A DNA stretch of 59,683 bases from an uncultured Porphyromonadaceae bacterium (GCA_947176295.1 CAMWQB010000005.1:1-59683), one strand, 5' to 3'. Counted from the stretch's first letter, positions 44,801 through 53,487 are shown. Translations and numbers: made by a program. The notes: generated from the letters alone by a model not told the origin.

Positions 44801-46042
44801 GGTAGTCATCATGCCAGATGGAATAGGCTGATATGAGTAAGAGCTCACGCCGAAACAGTTGCGAACCCTGCCGGGCGTCCATTCCAGGTCACCCGGGTCA
44901 TAAGAGCCGATGTTGCCTACAAACGAAGCCATCCATACTTCATATCCGTCCTTGGAAATATTGCAGGTGGAGTATGACGACTCGATAAGTCCGTCCATCC
45001 ACACTGTTCCGCAGAAACCTGCGCCGTTGCCTGAAACGGTGAGCGAGCCGGAGGCGCTGCAGAGGCGCACAGTGCCACCACTGATGGTGCCCACAAAGCC
45101 GCCAATGTCAGATCCGGTCCTCTTACCGGAAAGCTGGACTACCGCCGAAGCAGCCGAGCAATTTTCGACCAGACTGCCATCGGAAACGAAGCCGACAAAG
45201 CCGCCGGCATTGCGGATAGCTGCGGCGCGCCCGGCAGCTGAACAATCGCGGACAGTGGTAGATGCTAACGAACCGGCCAGGACACCGGCTGACGAAACAG
45301 ACTTCACGGAAGCCGAAGAGGCGCATCCTGTGATAGTGGAGCCAGTGGCTTCGCAGACGATACCGCCGCCCTGTCCACCCATAGTCTCGCTTGAGCCACA
45401 GGCAATGCTTCCGCCTTCGACGGTGATACCCGAAAGCACAGAATTAATGGCTGTGCAGACGAGCGCGGCTCCCTTTGCCTCGCACTGAATCATGGGATTG
45501 ACCAATTTGAGGTTCGAGATAGTGGCGCCGTCTATGCTCCCGAAGAGCGCTTTATACCAGCCTTCGAAATCGTAGGTCGTGTCATTGAAAGGATCGTTGA
45601 AATTCTCCTCAAATTCCGAGTCATGCGCATACCAGAGGTCATGGATAGCAAATCCGGCACCATCGAAGTTGCCTTTGAACCAATGCTCATCATTATAGAA
45701 TCCGCCGGGATTTTCCTCGACATCTCCATTCTGAAGCGATTTCATGCCGATGGGCTCCCATAGCGGCTTCTTGTCATCGGCCATATCGGGGTTGCTGAGA
45801 TAGAGCTCCGCAGTGAGGCGGAAATAGACGCCTTCGAAAGTTTCACCGGCGTTCACACGCTTGGCCATGCCGGCGAGCTCGGCAGGTGTCGAGATGAGAT
45901 AAGGGTCGCCGGGGGTTCCCTCACCGCTCCAATCCATATCCGCCGTCCCGTCCCACACTGTGTGTGTCTGAGCAGACACACACGGCGAGGCCAGCCCGAC
46001 GCACAGAATCAGCAACAAAAAATGAATAAATCTTTTGTTCAT
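41888..46042 (-). CDS. Giant secreted repeat protein (GLUG-like repeats, BIG2 domain, T9SS-like tail)
   Basis: 1384 residues, signal peptide NKRFIHFLLLILCVGLASPC. Three blocks open with the same theme, for example YLISTPAELAGMAKRVNAGE, DPFVVSEKEHLVNLADITNH and YTIKTPAQLYAFANIVNGKS. Each is followed by nested GLUG-like beta-helical repeats (GGFVGTISGGTVRLCSASGS, GGLVGEMNVRETALLSECYA). One InlB-B/Listeria-Bacteroides-type repeat lies near residue 860-930 (LSLRGWYDVATGKVFDFALN). A BIG2 Ig-like domain is near 1240-1330 (SIAIDPASLTLGLDETVQLV). The tail VQIINLQGVILYEGPL...TPGIYIIRHSDG...IRIK resembles a T9SS sorting domain. Likely a surface adhesin; no catalytic motif seen. Confidence 0.82.
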   Translation of the reverse strand: MNKRFIHFLLLILCVGLASPCVSAQTHTVWDGTADMDWSGEGTPGDPYLISTPAELAGMAKRVNAGETFEGVYFRLTAELYLSNPDMADDKKPLWEPIGMKSLQNGDVEENPGGFYNDEHWFKGNFDGAGFAIHDLWYAHDSEFEENFNDPFNDTTYDFEGWYKALFGSIDGATISNLKLVNPMIQCEAKGAALVCTAINSVLSGITVEGGSIACGSSETMGGQGGGIVCEATGSTITGCASSASVKSVSSAGVLAGSLASTTVRDCSAAGRAAAIRNAGGFVGFVSDGSLVENCSAASAVVQLSGKRTGSDIGGFVGTISGGTVRLCSASGSLTVSGNGAGFCGTVWMDGLIESSYSTCNISKDGYEVWMASFVGNIGSYDPGDLEWTPGRVRNCFGVSSYSYQPIPSGMMTTGNHIGGFANSISETSQAANCFYNSDTATGINTISSAEDGELPLPNEFGLTTAYMQSEAFVSELNRMAAVMGASLWQYRPGQYPVPTGVIASVSDSPFGGGAGSASDPFVVSEKEHLVNLADITNHGWDFIGQYFLQAADIALNAPMEEWGEEMPELWTPIALPSDFGNSFRFCGNYDGGYHSVSNMYLDNNVKKYAGFFGVIGDGATISRLGVTDAFVVMDSGYAGILAGSAALWNDSSNGTRNFSECWTSGHIEGFSTSGLLGSGSQWGRTNITNCYTTAEIQSSDHGGAFFAQGIVGDMPIYLSASYFAGKFIPNGYGRIPDPFNECVVENSYFSFEGFPTDGLYEHYSLGRTEAYMKSPEFVNQLTYASSVAGVDVSPWRYTQGSLASFSGLAPTVDVMFVVDSETTISTKAISGSLIVAPDVQIPDGLSLRGWYDVATGKVFDFALNRVKAPIALEAKWEEVIVPDYTPFKNRFTKTYTIKTPAQLYAFANIVNGKSQEVDQTYFDGYTIRLGNDIELNDSDDFDSWGQSVRPKPFSPIGNGSFGFAGIFDGQGYSISGLYINETMGSSTFGMFTSLDQAGSIKNVVLKNALVEVGFTQDNPTVALLVGYSKGTVYRCGAEGKILITGAAQDGGYVGGLVGEMNVRETALLSECYALVEASLKKQGFGGLVYLTKGDIENCFARTDVQWEDYGRFGGIVCNQNYPYISPTHLTNSWCESSIDWKWAEGVSAIPGGAAYGDYNAENKNVFYDKTSLDEAFGPVSSSWTERTNPYLMGSPLSSFEMTRMASFTGFDFETTWGRRADINVGKPYLRWTAPGLDNDTDPEVPVESIAIDPASLTLGLDETVQLVATVLPEIADNKTLEWTSSDEGVALVDENGFVECVSEGLAVITARATDGSGVAATCELHVKLSSGVEGVAVDAPVSVQIINLQGVILYEGPLAESCLTPGIYIIRHSDGHACRIRIK

Positions 46043-46082
46043 GGTAATTATAGTTTATTGGGATAAAACGAATCCGGCAGTG

Positions 46083-46113
46083 CAAAGACACATCCATGCA
46101 CGGGCCGCTCAAA
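46083..46113 (-). promoter_or_regulatory. Promoter of the giant secreted protein gene
   Basis: On the minus strand TTTG (46113-46110), 19 nt, then TGTCTTTG (46090-46083), one mismatch to the -7 consensus. 41 nt before the ATG. Confidence 0.6.
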
Positions 46114-46138
46114 AATTTAGCAGATAAAGAAAAAGGGG

Positions 46139-46795
46139 TCAGCGCTTTACGCCGCTTTTCTTGAGATAGCCGCGCTCAATGGCCTTGACAACAAGGTCGG
46201 CCACATTTACGGCGCCGAGCTTGGAGAACAAGGCCTTCCGGTGGGCTTCGACTGTATTGTCGGTAACGAACATAGCAGCGGCAATCTCTCGCGAAGTCTT
46301 CCCTTGCGCAATCTGATACAGGACTTCGAGTTCGCGTGTAGAGGGGTGAATCGAGGTATCGGAGGCCGACTTCAAAGCCTCATATACAGCATCGCAATAG
46401 TAGCATTTCCCCTCCCGAATCTCGTTGATAGCTTTAATTACCTCGTCGCCCTTTCCGGACTTGTATATTATGGCATTAACTTCTCTTGCGAGCAGTTTCC
46501 GGAGGGTCCAAATCTCGTCGTGGACCGTGCTGACAATGACATTGGCAAAGGGATGGCGTGCCCGTATCATCTCGATAAGGACAAAACCGTCAAGATCGGG
46601 AAGTTCGAGATCTATAATATAAAAGTCGAACCGGCCTCCTGCATCGAGCCGAGCCACCAGCTCGGCACCGGCACAAAACTTTTCAACGTTGTCGGCGCCA
46701 TTCCGGTTCAGGACGGCATTCATGCCTTCCCTCACCAGATCGTGGTCGTCGACAACGGCGATTTTCATCTTAGATAAAACTGTACTATCAGTCAT
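46139..46795 (-). CDS. LuxR/NarL-family response regulator
   Basis: 218 residues from ATG 46795; a start at 46768 (MKIAVVDDH) is also possible, and the open frame further upstream overlaps a promoter box. Receiver domain: KIAVVDDHDLVREG, phospho-Asp D62 in YIIDLELPDLDG, Ser/Thr at IVSTVHD, Lys in AIIYKSGKGDE. The C-terminal LuxR helix-turn-helix is STRELEVLYQIAQGKTSREI followed by AAAMFVTDNTVEAHRKALFS. It is the partner of the histidine kinase immediately upstream in transcription (68-nt gap). The DNA target is unknown. Confidence 0.94.
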   Translation of the reverse strand: MTDSTVLSKMKIAVVDDHDLVREGMNAVLNRNGADNVEKFCAGAELVARLDAGGRFDFYIIDLELPDLDGFVLIEMIRARHPFANVIVSTVHDEIWTLRKLLAREVNAIIYKSGKGDEVIKAINEIREGKCYYCDAVYEALKSASDTSIHPSTRELEVLYQIAQGKTSREIAAAMFVTDNTVEAHRKALFSKLGAVNVADLVVKAIERGYLKKSGVKR

Positions 46796-46832
46796 TGCAA
46801 CACTGTATTTTTTAGCAGAATATTTGTATTTG

Positions 46833-46840
46833 CAAAAATA
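46833..46840 (-). promoter_or_regulatory. Possible internal -7 box before the response regulator
   Basis: Minus strand TATTTTTG matches TAnnTTTG and lies about 38 nt before ATG 46795, between kinase and regulator. It would allow regulator-only transcription. Confidence 0.45.
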
Positions 46841-46863
46841 CAGCAGCAGAAGCAATGTGTCAA

Positions 46864-48651
46864 TTACGGATTTCCGTAGATTTCGGCCGTGAGCAGGACT
46901 TTTGTGCCTCCGTCTTCTGGATGAAGAATTGTCGCGGAGCCACCAATCGAATTAGCCCTACGACGTATGGACTCCAAGCCAAGCCCCTTTTTTCCGGACG
47001 AATTATAGTGTCCGTTGTCGACAACAGAGGCTTCGAGACGCGTGCCCTCAAGCTTCAGAAGCACACGCACGGTGTCAGCCCCGGAATGCTTCACGGCATT
47101 TCCTACCGCCTCCTGAATGATGCGGTAAATTTCCAGAGCTGTCGCATCCGGAATGTTCTGCCAGTGGGCCGGAGAGGGGGCTTCCGAGGTATATGAAATG
47201 TGTATCTTGCCTGCGTTGGCCTGCACCTGCTTGGCAATGAAGAAGCGCACGACCTCGTCGAGCGAGGCATAGGAAAACTCCGGAGGCATAAGCTCATGGG
47301 AAATGCGGCGGACGGATTCGCGGCAGTTCTCAATCATCCGGGCAGTTTCCCCGGAAGATTTCCCTGCATCTATACTCATCCTTATGGCCATAAGATCGTT
47401 GCAAACACCATCGTGGAGCTCTCCGGCCATTCGGCGCCGCTCGTTTTCGAGCCCTTCGATATATTGCTGTGTGAGCTGACGGGCAGTATCGGCTTTCAAT
47501 CGGGCATACTCCATCTCCTTGCGCATGCGGCGGCGACGCTGGCGACCGACATAAACAACGAAAACAACCGCACCGGCGAGCAAAACACCTAATGCAGCAA
47601 AGAGCCACATCATGGTGCGAGCACGGCGTGCCTCGCTCTGAGCCAGGGCAAGCTGAGTTTCCTTTGTCTCGTACTTGATGGTGAGCTCGCGGAGGCTCTC
47701 TTCCTTATCGCTCGCCATAATGCTGTCGCGCAATTCGTTGTACACAATCAATGTGGAATATGCCTTTTCGAAATTTCCCAGGTCGGCATAGGTAGTATGC
47801 ATGTTGCCGTAGCAATCCAGCTTCACAAAGGGGAGATTGTCTATCCCTTCGAGCGCCAGCAGTTTGCCGAACCACTCCAATGCGCCGGCCTTGTCGTCGT
47901 TCTTGAGACAAATCGAGCACTCGGCTTGATAATAAGCGAGCTTCGACATCATGGAAGTAATTTCAGGGAACAGGGCCACACACTTTTGGCGCCATGCTGC
48001 AACGTCCCGTTTGTTTCCAAGCCTGTCGGACAAAAGCATCGTATACACGGCAGCGCGGAAGGCTGCGTCGCCGTTATGGGCCTCAATGGCATTTGAGTAT
48101 GCCAAGTCCTGATAGTGGGCCGCTTTCTCGTAAGCGCCACCGGCCATGAGCACGGAACCAACAACACCGAAGATAGTGCTCTTCAGAGGGGCATCATCGC
48201 TTTTGGCAATCCAGCCGGCGGAAAACTCGGCATTCCTTATCGCCTCATCCTTCTGCTGCATATCGAGATTGAGGACAGCAAGATTAATATAGAGCGAGGC
48301 AATCTCTTCGATGGCTTCCGTGTCGGGATTATTCCTGAACGCATCGGAGGTGGCAATTTCGAGCCCCGACTCGTAGCTTTTCAAGGCATCGTCCATCCGG
48401 CCGAGAGAACGGAGATACACGCCCTGAGAGCTGTAGGCTACAATGCGTTGCGAAGGCGAGCCGATTTTCTCAGCGAGCCTCACGGCATCTGCTCCGACGA
48501 TTGCCGCCGAGTCGGTGCGTCCGGCGGAGTGGAGACTGTCGGCGAGGTCTATCAATTGCTCGAGCGCGGAACCCGTCTGAGCTTCAACGCGTGTAGACGT
48601 GGAAAAAAGAATGAAGGCAAGGACGAAGACAAAGAGTGTGGTTTTCTTCAT
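46864..48651 (-). CDS. TPR-sensor histidine kinase (HisKA_3 type)
   Basis: 595 residues from ATG 48651; an open extension to 48768 lies inside the exchanger gene. The signal/anchor KKTTLFVFVLAFILFST is followed by a periplasmic TPR array (about 30-310, e.g. MDDALKSYESGLEIA). A membrane helix (about 348-368) and a coiled linker come next, then the phosphoacceptor site ERRRMAGELHDGVCNDLMAI with H413, and the ATPase domain (IIQEAVGNAVKHSGADTVRV, GKKGLGLESIRRRANSIGG). This layout is typical of Bacteroidota TPR kinases. It overlaps the exchanger gene by 4 nt (ATGA) and drives the regulator gene that follows. Confidence 0.94.
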   Translation of the reverse strand: MKKTTLFVFVLAFILFSTSTRVEAQTGSALEQLIDLADSLHSAGRTDSAAIVGADAVRLAEKIGSPSQRIVAYSSQGVYLRSLGRMDDALKSYESGLEIATSDAFRNNPDTEAIEEIASLYINLAVLNLDMQQKDEAIRNAEFSAGWIAKSDDAPLKSTIFGVVGSVLMAGGAYEKAAHYQDLAYSNAIEAHNGDAAFRAAVYTMLLSDRLGNKRDVAAWRQKCVALFPEITSMMSKLAYYQAECSICLKNDDKAGALEWFGKLLALEGIDNLPFVKLDCYGNMHTTYADLGNFEKAYSTLIVYNELRDSIMASDKEESLRELTIKYETKETQLALAQSEARRARTMMWLFAALGVLLAGAVVFVVYVGRQRRRRMRKEMEYARLKADTARQLTQQYIEGLENERRRMAGELHDGVCNDLMAIRMSIDAGKSSGETARMIENCRESVRRISHELMPPEFSYASLDEVVRFFIAKQVQANAGKIHISYTSEAPSPAHWQNIPDATALEIYRIIQEAVGNAVKHSGADTVRVLLKLEGTRLEASVVDNGHYNSSGKKGLGLESIRRRANSIGGSATILHPEDGGTKVLLTAEIYGNP

Positions 48652-49619
48652 GCTGAGGCGATGAGATATATGGTATAAGCTATATACGAGGCAGTGAGGA
48701 TGGCTCCTTCGGGGCGGGTGAAGGTGCGCTTGCGGAACACGGCGCCCGTGAGCCAGAAAAGGAAACAAGCCCCCGTGAGCACAAGGAGGTCGACCTCTCC
48801 GATTGTTCCGAATGAGAGCGGACGTACTGTGGCCGAGGCACCGAGTACAAGGAAGATATTGAATATATTGCTGCCTATGACATTTCCGACGGCCATTCCG
48901 GGCTTGCCCTTAATAGCAGAAACGACAGATGTGGCGAGCTCGGGAAGGGACGTGCCGGCTGCAACGATTGTGAGACCGATAATGGCATCGCTCACACCGA
49001 GGGAGCGGGCTATACCGGAGGCTCTGTCGACAAAGAGATTGCCTCCAAATATAAGCCCTGCAAGACCGAGAGCCACCCATAGGCATGCTTTCCACATGGG
49101 CATGGGTGCCGACTGAGGGGCATCACCGCCGCCTGAGGGAGCTTCGGCTCCTTCCTTCGCGCGGGCAAAGGTATATCGCATGAATATTGCGAAAAAGAGG
49201 AGGAGGACGATGCCGTCGGCCCGACTGAGGATGCGCGAGGCCGATCCGTCGCCAAGCCAAGGGCCGCTGCCCATTGCCAGGAGAGCAAGTGCGGAAACAA
49301 GCACGAGCGGGATGTCGGATGTGAGGATGCTGCGCTCGACTTTAATGGGGCGGACAAGCGCAGTGATGCCAATAATGACCAGGACGTTGAAGATGTTGCT
49401 ACCTACGACGTTGCCTATCGCAAGCTCCGCATTTCCGCGGACGGCGGAAAGAAGACTGATAACGAGTTCGGGAGCAGACGTGCCGAAGGCAACCACCGTG
49501 AGGCCAACTACAAGATCGGATACGCCCCAACGGCGAGCGAGAGCTGAGGCTCCGTCGGTGAGGAGCGAGGCTCCTGCAAGAATAAGGACGAGGCCAAGAA
49601 TAAGATAAACTATTGACAC
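48648..49619 (-). CDS. Calcium/sodium exchanger (CaCA family, YrbG-like)
   Basis: 323 residues, about ten membrane helices in two inverted repeats. The alpha-repeat signatures appear twice: VAFGTSAPELVISLLSAVRG with GNVVGSNIFNVL, and VAAGTSLPELATSVVSAIKG with GNVIGSNIFNIF. These form the cation-binding centre. The start is GTG 49619, sharing one base with the TAG of the beta-galactosidase gene (TAGTG), so coupling is likely. It exports Ca2+ against Na+ or H+; the ion here is not proven. Confidence 0.93.
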   Translation of the reverse strand: MSIVYLILGLVLILAGASLLTDGASALARRWGVSDLVVGLTVVAFGTSAPELVISLLSAVRGNAELAIGNVVGSNIFNVLVIIGITALVRPIKVERSILTSDIPLVLVSALALLAMGSGPWLGDGSASRILSRADGIVLLLFFAIFMRYTFARAKEGAEAPSGGGDAPQSAPMPMWKACLWVALGLAGLIFGGNLFVDRASGIARSLGVSDAIIGLTIVAAGTSLPELATSVVSAIKGKPGMAVGNVIGSNIFNIFLVLGASATVRPLSFGTIGEVDLLVLTGACFLFWLTGAVFRKRTFTRPEGAILTASYIAYTIYLIASA

Positions 49620-51940
49620 TATCGTATGCTGACTTTAAGATTTCTGATTGCTGCGGGTGCGCCGGGCTCCATCCGCGGAAGCAGGCGCAGGGCATTGAGG
49701 TCGTACTCGGCACCGAGGTCGATGACGAGTGTGTGGGGATATGCGGCATCCGGGGCCGAAGTCCAGGATGTGGATTCCTGCAGGTCGAAGGCCTTTTCGG
49801 GGGTGCGGTTTCGGCCGACTTCGGAGGATGATGCACTTGCACGCCAATTCTCCCTGGGGACGGTGAGGCCGCCGGGTGTGGAAATATATATTTCGGCAAT
49901 GGAAGCAATGTTGCCACCGTCGTGGGCTTCGAGGGCTTCGATCGCGACGTAGCGTCCCCGGCCGGGAGATGTGAACTCCAGGGTCTGCCATCCCGAGCAG
50001 GCCTGAGTGGGGCCTTCAAAGACTCTACGGAAAGAATCAAGAGCGGGCATCTCCGCTTGCTCATCCGGAAGGGATAGGCGTAAGTCGTCGAGAATCGGCT
50101 CGGCCACGCCTTCGGAAAGGGCTTCTGAAGGTCCGATGATATCAAGCACGAGAATTTCGTTGTCTCCTTCGTTGAGCCAGCAGGCGGGAGTGTAGAGGGT
50201 CTGTTGCGGGCCAATGTGCCAAATGCGTCCGAGTGGATGGCCATTCACATAGACGAGTCCTTTGCCCCAGGTGTCGAATCGCAGGAAGGTGTCGGCGGCC
50301 TTTTCGACAACAAAGGTGCCGCGATATATACCTGCCGGTAGACGTCCGTCGGAGCTACGCTGAACTGCACTATCGAGGGGGGCGAATGCTGTGGTCTCGT
50401 AAAACTCAAGATTATCGGGAAGGAGGTATACGTCCCAACCGGTAAGCTCCAATGACGGGAGGCCCGGAAGGGTGGCGTAGACGCCCGTTGTGATTCCTTT
50501 GTAGTCCTTTATGGCCCGTCCGAAATTGATGCGTCCTGTGGCCTCGACCAATATGTCGAGGCGCGAGCCTGCGGCGACGTCGGCGGGCACGCTGAGGGTG
50601 GTTTGGGCCATGCGCCTGTCGAGGCGCCCAATCTCGTCGCCGTCTATGAATACGCGGGCAAAATCGTGAGGCTCGTCGACGGTAAGCACCGTGCCTGCGG
50701 GGAGCTGAGGGAGCGTCGTGCTGTAGATTATGGAGCCGAATCCCTGGCCAAAGTATTCCATCGGCCGGATAAACACCTCTCGCTTAGGCTTGTAATGGAG
50801 CTGACCGAGGGGCGCATACTCCTTGAAAGCAAAGGGGCGCACCTCGCCTGAGGGTATGAGGTCGGGGAGCGGAGGCAGCTTTTCGCCGGCGGGAAGATAG
50901 CCGGCGAGGGTGTCGCGGAGAGCGAAATATTTGGCTGTCGGGCGGCCGGATTCGCTTATGGGCGCATCGTAGTCGTAGGACGTAACATCGGGCGCATAAC
51001 CCGGGGAGTTAGCACCGGCCCAATGCCCCCAGTTGGTGCCTCCATGGGTCATGTAGAGACTGAAGGAAATTTCGCGGGAGAGCATCTCGGCTATGCCGGC
51101 GGTCATGTCGGCGGCGGGGCGCGTTTCATGTTCGGCCCCCCACTTATCGAACCATCCGCTCCAGAACTCGGAGCACATCAGGGGCGAATCGGGACGAACT
51201 TCGACGAGTGGTTGGAACTGAGCCTGAATGTCGGCACCTGTCCCGAAATTGAGGGTCCAGACGAGGTCGTCGAGGCCATTATCAAGAAAATTGGAAGACC
51301 AGTCGCATTGGAACAACACCACATCCGGGCCGAAATTTTTGCGGAGCATATCGCGAATAGCGGCTACGTAAGGCTTGTTTTTGCCATAGGAGCCATACTC
51401 GTTTTCGACCTGAATCATGATGATGGGGCCTCCCTTATCGGCGGTCAGGTCCTGGAGCTGGGCGGCCAAGGCTTCCTGAAAGTGCCCTACCCTTTCGAGA
51501 AACAATGGGTCGTCCTCTCGCAGACGGATGTCATCCTTCCGTAGAAGCCACCACGGGAGGCCACCCATTTCCCACTCGGCGCACACGTAGGGACCCGGGC
51601 GAAGAATAACCTTGAGGCCTTCCTCCTGACAGAGTTCTATGAATGCCCGGATGTCGTTCTGCCCGGAAAAATCGAAAACGTCGGGGGCGGGTTCATGAGC
51701 GTTCCAGAATGTGTAAAGGCAGATGGTATTCATTCCCAATGCCTTGCACATTTCTATCCGCTGCTTCCAATAAGGGCGGGGAATGCGGGGATAGTGGAGC
51801 TCCGCGGCCTTGACCGTGAATGGCTCGCCGTCGAGGGTAAAGGCTCCCTTTCCGACTTCAAAGCCGGACTTTGCCGACGCCCGGCTGAAGGGCGACAGGA
51901 ACACAAGGATAAAAAGAAAGAGCCTCAAGGTGTTGTGCAT
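49619..51940 (-). CDS. GH35 beta-galactosidase with C-terminal F5/8-type domain
   Basis: 773 residues, signal peptide LRLFLFILVFLSPFSRASA, so periplasmic or surface. The GH35 catalytic barrel runs at about 28-340: AELHYPRIPRPYWKQRIEMC, LRPGPYVCAEWEMGGLPWWL, acid/base E181 in QVENEYGSYG, nucleophile E258 in MCSEFWSGWFDKWG. Beta-sandwich domains follow (FDTWGKGLVYVNGHPLGRIW). At the end (about 640-773) is a discoidin/F5-8 type C-like domain (ASASSSEVGRNRTPEKAFD). It removes terminal beta-galactose from glycans. It starts 3 nt after the glutamine synthetase stop. Confidence 0.94.
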   Translation of the reverse strand: MHNTLRLFLFILVFLSPFSRASAKSGFEVGKGAFTLDGEPFTVKAAELHYPRIPRPYWKQRIEMCKALGMNTICLYTFWNAHEPAPDVFDFSGQNDIRAFIELCQEEGLKVILRPGPYVCAEWEMGGLPWWLLRKDDIRLREDDPLFLERVGHFQEALAAQLQDLTADKGGPIIMIQVENEYGSYGKNKPYVAAIRDMLRKNFGPDVVLFQCDWSSNFLDNGLDDLVWTLNFGTGADIQAQFQPLVEVRPDSPLMCSEFWSGWFDKWGAEHETRPAADMTAGIAEMLSREISFSLYMTHGGTNWGHWAGANSPGYAPDVTSYDYDAPISESGRPTAKYFALRDTLAGYLPAGEKLPPLPDLIPSGEVRPFAFKEYAPLGQLHYKPKREVFIRPMEYFGQGFGSIIYSTTLPQLPAGTVLTVDEPHDFARVFIDGDEIGRLDRRMAQTTLSVPADVAAGSRLDILVEATGRINFGRAIKDYKGITTGVYATLPGLPSLELTGWDVYLLPDNLEFYETTAFAPLDSAVQRSSDGRLPAGIYRGTFVVEKAADTFLRFDTWGKGLVYVNGHPLGRIWHIGPQQTLYTPACWLNEGDNEILVLDIIGPSEALSEGVAEPILDDLRLSLPDEQAEMPALDSFRRVFEGPTQACSGWQTLEFTSPGRGRYVAIEALEAHDGGNIASIAEIYISTPGGLTVPRENWRASASSSEVGRNRTPEKAFDLQESTSWTSAPDAAYPHTLVIDLGAEYDLNALRLLPRMEPGAPAAIRNLKVSIR

Positions 51941-51943
51941 AAA

Positions 51944-53452
51944 TCAGCCGCAGTGGAAATGTTGTTTCACCATCTCGAGCATCTTGTCGGGGTCCTCGAG
52001 GGCAGAGCGGGCCTCGCGGTCGTTCTGGCTGCGGAGGCGTGCGCACACACCCTGTATCATCGCCGGGGAGAAGACATCCTTGTCGGTGAAGACCGAGGCG
52101 CGGTCTTCGAGACACGCGGCGGAGGCATGGCACGATACAGGCAGGGAGGCAAGGGCGCACAGGCGCGAAGCATTTTCGGCAGAATGTATGTTCACGTCGA
52201 CATACGTCTTGCGGGCAAGCTCGAGAGCATCGGGCATCTCGAAACCATGACGGACAGCCACGGCAAGACCGGCAAGGAGCTGATAAATATCAGCCGAGCC
52301 GTCGGCCGAACGGATTTCGAAGGTCTGCTTCCGTGAAGCGTCGATGTCGACAGGGGTGGGATTGCCCGGATTGGCGGCGAGACACATGTCGGCGGCGGCG
52401 GTCCAGCCGAGGGGCACACGGACGAGGACTGAGCGATTGCGGTCGCCCCAGCAAACATTCGTGGGGGCTTCCTGATGGGGCACGAGGCGGAAATAGCTCG
52501 TGGGGTTGGTATTTCCGAAGGCCGTGAGGGCGGGGGCGAGGTCCATTATTCCGGCTATTCCACGCACGGCATTGTCCGAGAGCTTGCGCTCTGGGGTGAG
52601 CATGGCCGTGCGGCCGTCAGGATGCATGAGCCGCATGTGGACATGGAGGCCTGAACCGGCCTTTCCGACGGTGATTTTCGGAGCGAAAGTAACGTTGAGG
52701 TCCATCTTCGCCGCCAGATTGCGGATCACCCACTTGGCGAGCATCAGCTGGTCGGCAGCCTCACGGGCATCTACGGGAAGGAATTCGATTTCGTTCTGTT
52801 CGTAGACGAGACCTCCGAGGGTGAAATTTCCCACTTCTGAATGGCCGTATTTTATTTGTCCGCCCGTCCGCGCGATGTAGCTCATCGCCAAAGTGCGGAA
52901 ATCGTTGAATTTTGCAAAGGGGCCGCTTTCGTGGTAGCCTCGCTGGTCTGTAGCAGGGAATGAGCCCGGGTCGGGAGCTATGACGTAGAATTCGAGTTCG
53001 CCCATGGCATGGAACTCCAGCCCGGTTTCTTCGGTGAAACGGCGGCAAGCCTTGTCGAGCGTTACCTCCGGCGACGAGGCGAGGGGATTGCCATCCTTAT
53101 CGAAGAAAGAGCAAAGCATCGTGAGTGTCTTGACGGGGGCAAAGGGATCGAGAAAGGCCGTTCGATAGCGCGGAATCACGTAAAGGTCGGAGGCTCCGGC
53201 GCTTATGAACGGGAAGAGAGAGGAGCCGTCGACGCGCTCGCCGAGGGTGAGAATAGTTTCGAGGTATTCGAGGGAATTTATTACGAAGTTGAGGGTCTTG
53301 AGGCGCCCGTCGGCGGCGGGATACATAAAGTTGACCATCTCGACGCCATTTTCGGAGATGAAGCGCACGATGTCCTCGCGCGAAAAATCGGCAGGACTCT
53401 TCCCGAGCCATGCGGCGACTTCGTTTTTTGTAAGACTAAGGTTCTTGTTCAT
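51944..53452 (-). CDS. Glutamine synthetase (GlnA-type catalytic fold)
   Basis: 502 residues; forms glutamine from glutamate and ammonia with ATP. N-terminal beta-grasp (VNFMYPAADGRLKTLNFVIN) and catalytic domain: MGELEFYVIAPDPGSF with metal Glu residues, EVGNFTLGGLVYEQNEIEFL, FAPKITVGKAGSGLHVHMRL (the H-x-H ammonium/ATP region) and NPTSYFRLVPHQEAPTNVCW followed by GDRNRSVLVRVP. It is the first gene of the minus-strand cluster with the GH35 enzyme. The exact GS subclass was not decided, so no symbol is given. Confidence 0.93.
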   Translation of the reverse strand: MNKNLSLTKNEVAAWLGKSPADFSREDIVRFISENGVEMVNFMYPAADGRLKTLNFVINSLEYLETILTLGERVDGSSLFPFISAGASDLYVIPRYRTAFLDPFAPVKTLTMLCSFFDKDGNPLASSPEVTLDKACRRFTEETGLEFHAMGELEFYVIAPDPGSFPATDQRGYHESGPFAKFNDFRTLAMSYIARTGGQIKYGHSEVGNFTLGGLVYEQNEIEFLPVDAREAADQLMLAKWVIRNLAAKMDLNVTFAPKITVGKAGSGLHVHMRLMHPDGRTAMLTPERKLSDNAVRGIAGIMDLAPALTAFGNTNPTSYFRLVPHQEAPTNVCWGDRNRSVLVRVPLGWTAAADMCLAANPGNPTPVDIDASRKQTFEIRSADGSADIYQLLAGLAVAVRHGFEMPDALELARKTYVDVNIHSAENASRLCALASLPVSCHASAACLEDRASVFTDKDVFSPAMIQGVCARLRSQNDREARSALEDPDKMLEMVKQHFHCG

Positions 53453-53487
53453 ATATTCGGATTTCAGTGGTATAGATTATCTACAGG

